Below, piece after piece: positions 34,201 to 45,282 of a stretch of DNA of 64,000 nt; within the stretch, counting starts at the first letter, position 1; every line of letters begins with the position of its first letter. Source of the DNA: Abelmoschus esculentus (lineage: Eukaryota; Streptophyta; Magnoliopsida; Malvales; Malvaceae); the NCBI GenBank assembly GCA_035048815.1, contig JAUCBN010000034.1:9898737-9962736 (forward strand), written 5' to 3'. A program made the translations under genes and the position numbers. The notes beneath the pieces are model-generated. The model did not search any database, was not told where the DNA came from, and saw only the letters and a list, made by a program, of their open reading frames with translations.

Positions 34201-36800
34201 TTCCATATTCTGATAAAAGTGTTTACCTATTTGATGTTTGGCATTTCAGGTATTCTCGTTTAAGCTTCGTGGAGCTTATAATATGATGGCTAAGCTTTCA
34301 AAGGGGCAGTTAGAAAAAGGGGTTATCTGCTCATCGGCAGGAAATCATGCCCAAGGAGTTGCATTAGCTGCCAAGGAACTTGGTTGCAATGCTGTTATTG
34401 CTATGCCTGTTACCACTCCTGAAATTAAGGTACTTGTTTGTTATGTTGCAGTGATTCAAATACATTACTGAAATGAGGACAAAAAATGATAATTTCTAAA
34501 ATTATAGGGTACGAGTACGACAAAAATAGTCAAATATAAAATAAAATTTAAACTCTAAAAATGTAACTATAAAAGTCATAAAAATGCGAGCATGGTATCG
34601 CGCATACTTATATAGTTATAATTGAATCATGTGAAAAAGATAAAGTCGAAAAGAAATAAGAAAAAGACAGAAAAAGGGTGAGAAAATAGAAGAAAAAAAA
34701 TAAGGAGATGAAATACTTGCTGGTACCCAATCCGTATCCAAGTGTGTCCCTGGTACTGGCCGCATCGGGTAATGGTATGGCTTTAAATTGAAGTACTCAT
34801 GCTTCATATAAAGCTTGTTTGTGAATTTTCTTGTAGCAATTGTGTCAGCCGCTGGTTTGTTAATTTGAATGGTGGGTTTCATGTTTTGCAGTGGCAATCT
34901 GTTGAGAGGTTGGATGCTACTGTTGTTCTTGTTGGAGATTCGTATGATGAGGCACAAGAATATGCTAAGAAACGGGCCAAAGAAGAAAGTCGAACATTTA
35001 TACCCCCCTTTGACCATCCAGATGTTATCATGGGACAAGGCACCGTTGGGATGGAGATTGTACGCCAAATGCAAGATCCATTACATGCAATCTTTGTACC
35101 TGTTGGTGGTGGTGGGCTTATAGCTGGAATTGCTGCCTATGTCAAGAGGATTTTCCCAGAGGTTTGTGGTTTCTTCTTATAAACATTGCTATTGCATAAT
35201 ATTGTGTGAGAGCTTGGAGTTCCTTAATGATTTGTGGATAAAAAGTGTTTACCATTTTATTTTATTCGATTTCTTATTCTACATCAATTAGTGTGTGTTT
35301 TCACAAAATGGTTTAGAATATAATTTTAGCTATTTTATTTGAATCATATTATGTAATTGTTACTTGCTGCATGACATATTTTATCTACATCACTTGTTGT
35401 TATATTACTATTCAGGTTAAGATTATTGGAGTCGAGCCTTCTGATGCAAATGCGATGGCATTGTCACTACATCATGGTGAAAGAGTGATGTTGGACAAAG
35501 TTGGAGGATTTGCAGATGGAGTAGCTGTTAAGGAGGTTGGTGAAGAAAACTTCCGTTTATGTAAAGAATTGGTTGATGGTGTTGTTCTTGTAAGCCGTGA
35601 TGCAATCTGTGCTTCTATAAAGGTATGATGTCCATGTCCCAAAGTTAACATTGATTTGCTTTGATTGATATCATTTTTTTACCAATTGTTAGATGGTCTT
35701 CAATATTCATTTAATTAAGACATCTTTGATCTGATGCTCAGGATTGACTGTTGTAGTGTTCCTGTTATAGGGCATGTTTGAAGAGAAGAGGAGCATTTTA
35801 GAACCAGCAGGTGCCCTAGCCCTTGCAGGAGCTGAAGCATATTGCAAATATTATGGCTTGAAGGGAAAGAAGATTGTGGCAATAACAAGTGGTGCAAATA
35901 TGAATTTTGATAAGCTTCGAGTGATTACCGAACTAGCCAATGTGGGTAGACAACAGGAGGCATTGATTGCAACCATTTTAGCAGAGGAGCCTGGAAGCTT
36001 CAAACCATTTTGTGAACTAGTATTTCTGCAATTTAAGAACTTTTAACTTCTATACAGTTTTTTATTTATTAATTTGTGTGGCTAACTACAGTAAGGTTAT
36101 TAATAATTGTGATTGACAGGTTGGGACTATGAATATCACAGAGTTCAAATATAGATATAGTTCCGACAAAGCGGCTGTCATTTTATACAGGTTAGTTGAC
36201 AACTTTTTTATGAAAAACAAGATACAAATAAGATCGTAAGTTTCTATTTTAGTTTTCTGTCATGGATGTTATTTGCAGTGTCGGTGTTCACATGGTTTCA
36301 GACGTCGAAGCAATGGAGCATAGGATGGAATTGGCTCAACTTAGAACTTACAACCTTACAACAAGTGATTTGGTTAAAGATCATTTGCGTTATTTGGTAA
36401 TTATAACTATATCTTTTCTTCTTTTGCTGGTTGTATACTTGTTGGCTTTGTTAATTCATCTATTGATCTCATTCAGATGGGAGGGAGATTGAATGTCGAA
36501 AACGAGATTCTATGCCGGTTTATTTTCCCTGAGAGGCCCGGTGCTTTGATGAAGTTCTTAGATACATTTAGCCCCCGATGGAATATTAGTTTGTTCCATT
36601 ACCGTTGTCAGGGTGAATGTGGAGCCAATGTTTTGGTCGGAATTCAGGTTGCGAAGAGCGAGATGGATGAGTTTACCCATCGAGCTGAAAGTCTCGGATA
36701 CGACTATGTATTGGTAACGAATGACAAAAATTTTCAACTTTTGATGCATTTGTTGAGATTTGAGTCGACTTGTATTGTTAAGTGGGTCACGAAGGCTTGA
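31262..36800 (+). CDS. OMR1: Threonine deaminase (threonine ammonia-lyase), biosynthetic, plastid
   Basis: Converts threonine to 2-oxobutanoate and ammonia with pyridoxal phosphate, the first committed step of isoleucine synthesis in plastids. Exons: 31262-31702, 34250-34429, 34892-35161, 35416-35622, 35771-36019, 36120-36190, 36279-36396, 36477-36800; all introns GT-AG, 619 codons. Residues 1 to about 60 look like a transit peptide. SFKLRGAYN carries the cofactor lysine (about K152); SSAGNH and GGGGL are the phosphate-binding loops. The C-terminal third is the regulatory region with two ACT-like halves. An in-frame ATG at 31202 is not used here because the second copy lacks it. The end is odd: 16 residues follow the usual LLMH terminus (stop TAG read as TTG at 36750-36752). 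Confidence 0.93.
31814..32447. repeat. Three tandem copies of a 211-bp unit
   Basis: gctacaatactttaaaaagt recurs at 31828, 32039 and 32250, an exact 211-bp period. Copies 2 and 3 are almost identical to copy 1, so amplification is recent. The opposite arm of the fold-back has one unit only. Confidence 0.92.
32483..32552 (-). repeat. tRNA-like sequence inside the intron fold-back
   Basis: The minus strand has an A-box-like TTGGTCTAGTGGTA and a B-box-like GGTTCAAATCCC, about 30 bp apart, as in tRNA genes or SINE heads. The mirrored position in the right arm (near 33500) keeps only the A-box part. No full cloverleaf was established. Confidence 0.45.
32640..33420. repeat. ATTCGAAT palindrome array
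   Basis: Dozens of near copies of aatattcgaataaaaat in both orientations around the centre of the intron fold-back. The core attcgaat is self-complementary. A/T elsewhere. Confidence 0.75.
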
Positions 36801-37079
36801 CTCAATAGTATGATTTAGGATATGTTTCGTGTAATAACGGCCAATCGTGGGAGCTGGACTCATTTTTATGTAAAATATTTTTTAGTTCAAAGAAAAATCG
36901 TCACCATTCTTTTAGTTTATGCGATATTGAACTACTTGAAAATCTAGTTACTTCAATAAAATGTATTTTTCTATTTTATTAATATAATGAGTTTTAGTTA
37001 TTTTAAAACAACCGAAGTCGATCATGTATAATGAAGGGTGAGTATCCCAAACCCAAAATGATATTTAACCAATCAAGCT

Positions 37080-37112
37080 AGGGGTGTGCAAAAAAACCGG
37101 TAAACCGAAAAT
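37080..37112 (+). mobile_element. Truncated MITE end
   Basis: aggggtgtgcaaaaaaaccg and ggtaaaccga match the left end of the complete element at 47791. The match stops near 37112, where unrelated sequence begins. This marks the right limit of similarity between the two threonine deaminase copies. Confidence 0.7.
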
Positions 37113-37927
37113 GAAATAGTTTGACAGATTTCTTTCGAAAATTTTATTGCTGCCAAAAGCTGTGCCCTTTTGGGTGATCTACTTATTTAAGCTGCATTAG
37201 GTGTTATGTGGGACCAACAAGATTTGCTCTTGTTTTGAGACTTGTGATATAGATTGAATTTGAGTTGTGTTAATCCTAAATCTTTGATTTGTGGACAAGC
37301 TGACATGGTAATTAATCTAAAATTGGCGTATACTACTGTCCTTTGTAATCTACTGTATTAGTGGGCACTGGTTTTATCCTGCTATTTCTCTTAGAGGAAC
37401 ATTGCAGTTGCTCACTCAAGAATAAATGAAAGGCCATTGTTTCATACATAGATTTTCCTTTCTTATAATAAGTTAAATAGTTATCCTATGATTAGTTGAT
37501 ATTATTTGTAATTTATTACTAGCAAGACATTGTCTATACTTTTTGCTGTAATGTTTTACTATTAATTGTTAATAAGCTTAATTGCCTGGCTTTCAAAGGT
37601 TTTCTGTATACCTGATTATTCATCTAATGGAAAATATTTTGATACAATCCACGTAAACTGAAGTTCACACAAGCCTATCAACTTTAGGGTTTAGGGGTTT
37701 AGTTTTTATGATTTAAAATTTAGGGTTTATGTTTAGTATTTAGGGTTAGATTTTAGGATTAGGGTTTGTGTTGAGGAATTTTATTTTAAGATTTATGCTT
37801 AAAACAATCAGGTTGTATAAAATAAATTTTGCGAAACTTGTGTAAAAAAAATTAACTCGTTTGATTATGCAAATTTAACAATTTTCTTTTACAATGTTTT
37901 GTTGATATTTTTGTTAAAATCTTGCAG
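37113..37927 (+). other. Probable intron/upstream sequence of the hnRNP Q-like fragment
   Basis: Non-repetitive, moderately T-rich DNA with no good open frame, ending in a T-rich tract and ttgcag at 37922-37927, a normal splice acceptor. No earlier exons (RRM domains) of an hnRNP Q-like protein are found. Confidence 0.4.
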
Positions 37928-38360
37928 CCGTTAATCTATGGTCGAGGTCCGACTCCTGCTGGAATGGCGATGATGCCAATGCTTTTGCCTGACGGAAGGA
38001 TTGGATATGTGCTGTAAGTTTTAACCTTGAATTTGTAATTGCAGATCATGCGAGCCGGCATTATTGTTTGTTCATACATGCACACTATTTGGTTCATTGT
38101 ACCTGTCTCTTATGTTAATAGGCCAACTAAATAATATATTTCTTCCATGACTTCCATCTTGTTGTCTTTTATTTATTCTGGTTGATGGGACTCTGAGAAA
38201 TTGCTTCTGTTTTGTTTTGTACAGCCAACAACCTGGAATGCAAGCACAGACACCTCCACCACAGCCCCATAGCAGCCGGGGTGGTGGTAGTAGCTCAAGC
38301 AGTGGAAGACGCAACAGCAGTGACAGTTACCGAGGACGCAATCGGTATAATCCATATTAG
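37928..38360 (+). pseudogene. 3'-terminal exons of an hnRNP Q / LIF2-like gene
   Basis: Two exons, 37928-38013 and 38225-38360, joined GT-AG, encode 73 residues: GRGPTPAGMAMMPMLLPDGR, IGYVLQQPGM, a Pro/Gln stretch, a Gly/Ser-rich part and the end RGRNRYNPY then TAG. This is the C-terminal tail of plant hnRNP R/Q-type RNA-binding proteins such as LIF2 (LHP1-interacting factor). The RRM-coding exons are absent upstream; the break coincides with the truncated MITE at 37112. It could still be spliced onto an upstream transcript. About 200 bp of probable 3' UTR follow. Confidence 0.6.
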
Positions 38361-39228
38361 ATTCGTTCCCAAATTCCATTTTTTTCTGTAACCCGAGTCT
38401 AGAAGAGGAAAATGGGGAAAAAGAAAAGACATGCATTGCATTTGGTTTTGTTAAAACAACACAAATTCTGTGTAGTGTTGGTTAACTGTTGAATAACTTA
38501 CTGATATTATTTATTTTGGACCAACTCATATTGTCCATTGTATTTGGCAATGATATTTTCTTCTCATACAAAACTTGAATTCCAGAAGTAATGTAACCAA
38601 GGGAGTATTCGTTTTTTTATCTCTAATATCGCTACATATCAGTATTGGTGTTCATTTGGGTGGATTGTTACTTTTTAAATATTCAAAATATGTAGTATGT
38701 GTAAATATTCCAATTGTTTATAATGTAAACATCTCAATTATATACAGACTTGAATTAAATTGAACCAAAAATAGATGGGAATTAATTTTAATCAAACTGT
38801 ATGGACTCGAATAAAAGTCGAATCAAAATAAATAAAAATATTAAAAGCCAAAGGTTAAATATATAAATTATATTGTAAAAATCTTATTTGGCTTAAAATT
38901 CAAATTGAAATTGATCGATTTCCTATGAATTATTTGAAAGCAAACAACTCAATTTAATCTAACATATCAATTAAACTAAGAATCAATCGATCTGACTTGA
39001 TACTCGAATTGAAATCATCATAAATTTGAATTATTTTTATACTCAAACTGAAATTATCATAAATTTGAATTTAAATAAATTAATCCGAACCAAATTAGAA
39101 TCAAATATAACCAGACACAAAATAACCCGATCCTGAATCGAACCATCCATTTACTCTTCTAGTCTTTGGTTTTGAAATCTCAATTGGAAAAAATAAGTTT
39201 GTCCCAGAAACTACTAAACAAACTTTAA
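38361..39228. other. 3' UTR-like sequence then decayed repeat, no gene
   Basis: To about 38580 it looks like the 3' UTR of the hnRNP Q-like fragment. From about 38760 to 39140 there are degenerate gaattgaaat/aattcgaac words of a decayed repeat. Small open frames have no domains. Confidence 0.35.
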
Positions 39229-39650
39229 TATTACGCCTAAGAAGAGACAAAATTATTAATCTCACATATGTAAGGAAAATAGAGGTCTTGAGATATATAA
39301 ACGATAGTGTTACACATCTTATCAAACATGTCTTTTAGAAAGAAGTTCATGTTCTTGTGACAAGTGGTATCAAAACAACTCTTTGACTGTCTAATTTCAT
39401 ACCGAGCGTCTATGAATAAGGTAGGTAAGGTGGACAACCGTATCAATTGGTCAATCACGAAGGTGAAAACTCATGACAAGGACATCACGAGATTGAATAG
39501 GAGATAATGTCACGTCTGATAAGAGACAAAGTCATTAATCCTACATTAAAAATAAAAAAGAGGTATTAAGATATATAAATGATGATGTTATACATCATAT
39601 TGGACATCTATTTTAGGAAGAGACACGATTATGCAAAAAAACATATTTCT
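39229..39650 (+). mobile_element. TRIM-like miniature retrotransposon
   Basis: Two diverged direct repeats lie at about 39229-39362 and 39509-39650. Shared: aagagacaaaRtYattaatc, gagatatataaacgat/aagatatataaatgat, acatctt/acatcat and ttttagRaaga. Just after the first repeat comes tggtatcaaaac (39365-39376), a near tRNA-Met primer site. Before the second is a purine-rich gaataggagataa. The interior is about 145 bp. No coding capacity. Confidence 0.6.
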
Positions 39651-39907
39651 CCTCAAAACGACACCCTGAGATGTCAACTTTAACCTATATTTAACAAAAA
39701 TACGAAAATGATTAATTATAAAGGATAAAGATGGATATAAAAATTTAAAAACGAGTTAAAAAATCTTAAATAAGTATATTTTTTTACTTTTACGCACTAA
39801 ATTATTATTATTTTTTAAATAAACACAAAATTATACATACTTTTATGAAAAATAGGAATACTGACACTCTTTACTAACGCCCAATGCTTTTTCTCGTGAT
39901 ATAATAT

Positions 39908-40107
39908 ACACCCTACGTCAGTAGGTCTTGTGTTAACACCTACCCCACGGGGAATGCTCTTATAATCTACATTGGTTTAACTCTAAAATTACGCCAAAGA
40001 GACAACCTATACTCCGTACTTTCACCTATAAAAAGCAAAAGCCATCCAATAAAATCACTTTCAACGCATTTTTTGATTTTTATTTTCTCGAAACAAATAT
40101 AAAACCG
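39908..40107 (+). promoter_or_regulatory. Duplicated promoter-proximal region of the second threonine deaminase copy
   Basis: Collinear with 31054-31261: cttgtgttaacacctacccc, atgctcttataatctacatt and the TATA-like tataaaaa (40027-40034). Copy 1 has a short extra tandem duplication of tcttgtgttaccacctac here. The in-frame ATG of copy 1 at 31202 is ATA here. Confidence 0.6.
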
Positions 40108-40582
40108 ATGGTGGTTTTCAGTCTAGTGCCACCTCAGCCACCATTACTCCGCCGCACAGAGAGGGTATTACGTACATCATTTACTGGGCCACATATTACA
40201 AGGAAATGTGTACTCCCCTATATTAGAGCCTCTTATCGAAATCGACGGCTGACATCTCTTCTCCGAATGAAGAAACTGTCCCTTCCTCGTTGTCCCCTAA
40301 TTTTGTGGTGGCTTCTACTTCGCGACCGAAGCTGTCTGCTAATTTCCTGCAATATCCGTTTGGGTACTTAGGTGCGGTGTCGGAACGTTCAATAACAAAG
40401 GGACGTAATGAATACAATGGGGGTATTTAACGAATATATTGTCATCCAAAGCTTATGATATGGCGATAAAGTCACCGTTGCAGTTGGCGATTAAGTTGTC
40501 TGAACGATTGGGTAATCAAGTTTGGCTCAAGAGAGAAAATTTACGGCTGACAAGAAAACTTTTCACTTTGTTAAAAGATATA

Positions 40583-40970
40583 TGTCATGGAAGGGGATGA
40601 AGATTCGAAGAAATTAGGGCTAATCGAGATGAAATTGGGGATTTCAGGTGAAGTGAATCTGATAGAGGAAATGAGGAGTTCAAAGTCAACAGGATCTAAC
40701 TCGGCACGTGAGTAGTCCATGATGCTTAAAGGGGACATCCAAACCCTAGGATTAATTAGTTGATCAATTACATTAAATGGTAGTTAAATTCAGTTAAGTT
40801 GTTTTAACTGTAAAGAAATAATAGGACATCCAAACCCTAGGGTATATATTGGATTGTAAAAGCTGAGTTGTTATCTTCTATTACATGAATGAAAATTTTC
40901 TCTTCTGAAATCTCCTACTCTATTTCCTGAAATCTCTTTTTTTCTTTTATTTCGATCAAAGTTCATTACA
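40583..40970 (+). repeat. Reina 5' LTR, 388 bp
   Basis: Starts tgtcatggaagg, ends ttcattaca. TATA-like tatatat at 40843-40849. It lacks a 92-bp net segment present in the 3' LTR (after aaaggggac) and has a short catccaaaccctagg copy at that place. Confidence 0.9.
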
Positions 40971-40991
40971 TTTGTACTCATAGCCAGATTC

Positions 40992-42317
40992 TTGAATCCA
41001 ATGAGAACTCTGGGAAGATCCAAGAAAACACAGGCGATGGGAGGCACAGTGGACTTAACTGCTTTACAACGACATATGGAGGAGCTAAAAGTAGATAAGA
41101 ACACTCTGGTAGGAAGAATGGACAAACTGGAGAAACAACTTGATGACGTTCAATCGGATTTGGGAAAGATCTTGGCAGCTGTATCCAGGGAACCAGTGAG
41201 TCCGGAGATAGCCACACCTGAAAACCCAAAACCAACACCAGAGAATTTGTAGCAAAGACAAGGTAAAAAGGCTTTCAAGTTACTGTTATAGATGACAATG
41301 AACGATATTCAATGAAAATGAATGAACCAGGAGTTTTAGCTCCTAAACCTCCAGGCATGGCATCATCTAGTGAAAAAGGAGGCATTTCAATGTTACAGAA
41401 AAACTTTAAGTTAGAGAAGGGTAACCAGGATAGTATTTGAAGCTCTCTAAATTTGAAACCTAAGATTAAGCTTAATATGTTCGAGGGTGACAACCCTAGA
41501 GGATGGATAAGGAAATGTGAGAAGTATTTTTGCCATATTCAACATACCTGAAAGTCACAAGCTATAGATTGCAACCATGTACCTCAGTGGTAGAGAAGAG
41601 ACATGGTTTGATGGATATGTAAGGAGTATTTCTGGGCCAGGACAACAAACCCAACAAAATATTTCTAATAGTTCAGTCACCTACAAACCTCCTATCCCAG
41701 GGCAGGCTAACAAGTAAACCTTGATAGAGTACAAAAGATCTTATAATCTTTGTTTTAAGTGTGGGGAAAAGTATGCCCCAATTCATCAATGCAAATTAAA
41801 ACAATTGAATGTGATGGAAGAAGAAATTGAAGAAGGGGAAGAATTAGGAGGGGAGAAAATTATGGAAATAGGGGATAATGAGGAGGAGAAGGAAGGAAAT
41901 CAGAAAGAAGCTGAAATGAAAATTTACATGAATGCCTTAATGGGAAATGTGGGAAGTAATACTTTAAGGATTCCAGGATCTGTGAAGGAAAAAATGTTAA
42001 GTATTCTGGTGGATAGTGGTAGCACCCACAACTTTATTACCTCAAGCTGGTCAAAAGAGGAAATTGAATTGGTTTCCACCTACCCTATAGCTAATACTAT
42101 GGCTAATGGAGAAAAGCTATACAACTCAGCAATAAGTAAAAAATTGAGCTGGAAGATGCCGGGACAAGAATTTCAGCATGATTTTAGGGTTCTTCAATTA
42201 GGGCGAACTGATATGGTACTAGGGGTTGACTGGATGGCCAAGTATAGTCCATTGACTCTTGATTTTAAGAAAATGACCATTAGTTTTGATAAGGAGGGAC
42301 AACCAGTGACCTTGTAA
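40992..42317 (+). pseudogene. Reina gag and protease
   Basis: The gag start is at 40992 (MNPMRTLGRSKKTQAMGG) with a coiled-coil-like LQRHMEELKVDKNTLVGRMD segment. The frame is lost from 41252 to 41720. The second piece (41721-42317) has a zinc knuckle CFKCGEKYAPIHQC, an acidic linker, and an aspartic protease: ILVDSGSTHNFI with the catalytic Asp, and VLGVDWM near the end. The C-terminal gag between the pieces is degraded. Confidence 0.75.
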
Positions 42318-43440
42318 GGAGGGGGAAAGGGGACTGGAGTTAGAATGATTTCTGAGAAAAACATGAAAAGGCTGACAGAAAGGGTAGATTGCTTAGGAGA
42401 GATATATCTGTTGAACTTATAAGACCAAGAGTTGAAAATTCCCAAGCCACTCCAGAAGGTCCTAGAAGAATTTGCTGAGATATTTTAAGAATCAATAGGG
42501 TTGCCTTCAGAAAGATCCCACGACCATGCAATAATTCTGAAACCAGGAACTAATCCTATTAATGTGAGGCCATATAGATTTCCCTATCACCAGAAGACTG
42601 AAATTGAGAAATAGGTGGTCGAAATGCTAGCAAATTCAGTGATACAAACCAGTAAGAGCCCATTTGTTGCCCCATGTTTGATGGTGAAGAAAAAGGATGA
42701 AAGCTGGAGGTTTTGTGTTGATTACATACAGTTAAATGCAACTACTGAGAAGGATAAATTCCCTATTCTAGTGGTGGAAGATTTGATGGATGAGCTTAAG
42801 GGGGCAAGCTATTTTTCAAAAATTGACCTTAGGTCAGGGTATTGGCAAATCAGGGTAAAAAGGGAGGATATTCCTAAAACTGCTTTTAGGGCTCACCAAG
42901 GGCATTCTGAATTTAAAGTAATGCCTTTTGTCTTGACAAATGCCCTAGCAACATTTCAAGCCTTAATGAACAGTTTGTTTGGGCCCTATCTTAGAAAATT
43001 TGTGTTGGTTTTCTTTGATGACATACTGGTTTACAGTCCACTTTAAAGGAGCATGAAGTAAATTTAAGAAGAGTGTTGGAGGTACTTAAGGGGAACCAAT
43101 TGTTTGTCAAAAGAAAAAAAAATGTTTCTTTGGGCAGCAACAAGTTGAATACCTTGGGCATATAATATCTAAGGAGGGAGTAACCACTGATCCTGATAAA
43201 ATTGAAGCCATGAGGAATTGGCCATTTCCTAATACTCTCAAATCTTTGAGAGGGTTTTTAGGCCTTACTGGGTATTATAAAAAAATTATCAAGGATTATG
43301 GAGGGATCAATAAGCTATTGACCAATTTACTGAAGAAGGATGGGTTCAATTAGACTGAGGAGGCAGAACAAGCATTTGGAAGGTTCAAGGAAGCAATGTG
43401 TAAGGCTCCTGTCTTAGCCTTACCCAATTTTAGTAAGAAA
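42318..43440 (+). pseudogene. Reina reverse transcriptase
   Basis: Best piece 42615-43046: SPFVAPCLMVKKKDESWRFC, DYIQLNATT, YFSKIDLRSGYWQIRV, TAFRAHQGHSEFKVMPF, and the catalytic FFDDILVYS. A TAG at 42612-42614 precedes it. Thumb-like sequence follows in other frames to about 43440 (FGQQQVEYLGHIIS-type region near 43130), with a frame change near 43046 and a TAG near 43351. Not functional as it stands. Confidence 0.75.
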
Positions 43441-43930
43441 TTCTGCCTTGAAACTAATGCTAGTGCTAGGGGCAGTGCTAACCCAAGAAGGAAAGCCAAT
43501 AGCCTACCTTAGCAAAGCCCTAGGTCCTAAGGATGCAAACTTGTCAATTTATGAGAAAGAATACTTGGTTATCCTCATGGCAGTGGCTAAATGCAGACAC
43601 TATTTGGAAGAAAATGAATTCATTATAAAAACAGACCATGAAGCCCTAAAGTACTTGTTGGAATAGAAATTGACCACCATCATTCAAAAGAAAGGGCTTA
43701 CCAAGCTGTTGGGATTGAACTATACTATCCATTATAGGAAGGGAAGATCTAACGTGATAGCTGATGCACTATCCAAAAGAATTGAAAAAGAACTTAAAAG
43801 TTTGAAACTTACAGCAACTTACTTAATTCTAGGGTGGGTACAAGAAGTAGAAATAAGTTATCAAAATGACACTCTAGCTCAGGAACTTATAACTATTCTG
43901 AGTATGGATAGTAAGGCTAAGGAAGGATAA
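43441..43930 (+). pseudogene. Reina RNase H
   Basis: Frames 43448-43666 and 43670-43930 give GAVLTQEGKPIAYLSKALG, EKEYLVILMAVAKCRHYL, IIKTDHEALKYLLE, then HYRKGRSNVIADALSKR. This is the retroelement RNase H with its conserved TDH and N..ADALS segments. An in-frame TAG at 43664-43666 splits it; a second stop is at 43928. Confidence 0.8.
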
Positions 43931-43990
43931 AGTTTGTCAAAAGGTGTATTGATGTATGATAACAGGGTGTACATTGGAGAGACAGGGTAA

Positions 43991-45282
43991 TTGAGGCAGC
44001 AACTTGTGCAAGAGCTGCATGACTCTCTACAAGGAGGAAATTCAGGAATTCAAGCCTATTACCAAAGAATTAAGCCATACTTTTATTGGCCTAGATTGAA
44101 GAAGATGTTTAAGATGTATGTGTTACATTGTGAGGTATGCCAGAGGACAAAAGATGAGCACATAGCTAAACCAGGGTTGTTGCAACCTATTCCTATTCTA
44201 AATCAGGCTTGGGAAGTGATAACTATGGACTTTGTGGAAGGACTCTCTATCTCAGGTAAATACAATTGTGTACTGGTGATAATAGATAAGTACACCAAGT
44301 ATGGGCATTTTATACCCTTATCACATCCCTATTCAGCACTAAAGGTAGCAAGATCCTACTTGAATCAAGTCTATAAGTTGTATGGGCCACCTAAAATAGT
44401 TATATCTGATAGGGACAAGGTATTTACCAATCTCTTCTGGAGGGAACTGATGAAACAAGCTGGAACTACTACCCATTTTAGTACCTCCTACCATCCAGAG
44501 ACAGATGGTTAGACTGAAAGGTTGAACCAGTGTATGGAACAATACTTGAGGTGCATGTGTTTCCTAAAACCTAAAAGCTGGGCTAATTATCTATCATAGG
44601 CATAATGGTGGTATAATACAAACTACCACACTGCTCTAGGAATTGCCCCTTTTGAGGCTTTATACGGTTACAAGCCCCCAATCCTAACATGGAACACTAC
44701 TTCCCAAGTTAACAGTGTGCAAGAAGAGACACAAAGAAGAGACCACATGAACAGAGTGCTTAAGGAACAATTGAAAAAATCAAAGAACAAGATAAAATTT
44801 TATGCAGATAAGCGTAGATCAGACAAACAATTTTTGGTCGGGGAAGAGGTTTACCTGAAATTACAGTCTTATCGCCAGACTTCCTTGGCTTTGCGAAAAA
44901 ATTTGAAGCTTGCAGCAAGGTTCTATGACCCTTACAAGATAATAGAAAGAGTGGGGTTAATAGCCTACAAATTGGATCTGCCTAATCATTCAAAATTGCA
45001 TCCGGTCTTCCATGTCAGCTTGTTGAAAAGGAAGTTGGGAACAAAGAATCTTACCTCTCATGAGCCTCTAAATCTCACTGAAGATGGACAAGTGAAGGTG
45101 TATCCAGCGTTGGTACTTGACAAGCAAATGGTAAAACGCAATAATCAAGCCGTGACTCAGCTGTTGGTATAATGGTCTAATATGGGACCGGAGAATGTAA
45201 CTTGGGAAGATTTTAGTGTGTTGAAGACTCAGTTTTCTGAGTTCGATCCTTGGGGACAAGGATCACCTAAAGGAGAGGAAAA
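43991..45282 (+). pseudogene. Reina integrase and chromodomain-like tail
   Basis: The zinc-binding end (QELHDSLQGGNSGIQ..YYQ, C..C in HCEVCQRTK) is followed by the core with Asp at MDFVEGL and ISDRDKVF. An in-frame TAG at 44510 lies before the last catalytic region, and further stops are near 44597 and 44603. The C-terminal part (44717-45172) has a GEEVYLKLQSYRQTSL segment and HPVFHVSLLKRKLG. After a TAA at 45170 the last piece from 45182 has VTWEDFSVLKTQF, the end of a chromodomain-like fold, and continues into the LTR. Confidence 0.78.
45269..45282 (+). other. Reina polypurine tract
   Basis: aaaggagaggaaaa abuts the 3' LTR start at 45283. It lies within the reading frame of the polyprotein tail. 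Confidence 0.75.

Noticed and set aside
36558..36863. 101-codon minus-strand frame, repeated at 47269-47574
   Set aside because: It is the reverse of the last threonine deaminase exon and appears in both copies only because the exon does.
38072..38436. Minus-strand frames of 80-87 codons
   Set aside because: They are shadows of the hnRNP Q-like last exon.
40951..41000. Clean tRNA primer site after the Reina 5' LTR
   Set aside because: ttgtactcatagcc only loosely resembles the tRNA-Met site; too many mismatches to annotate as a feature.
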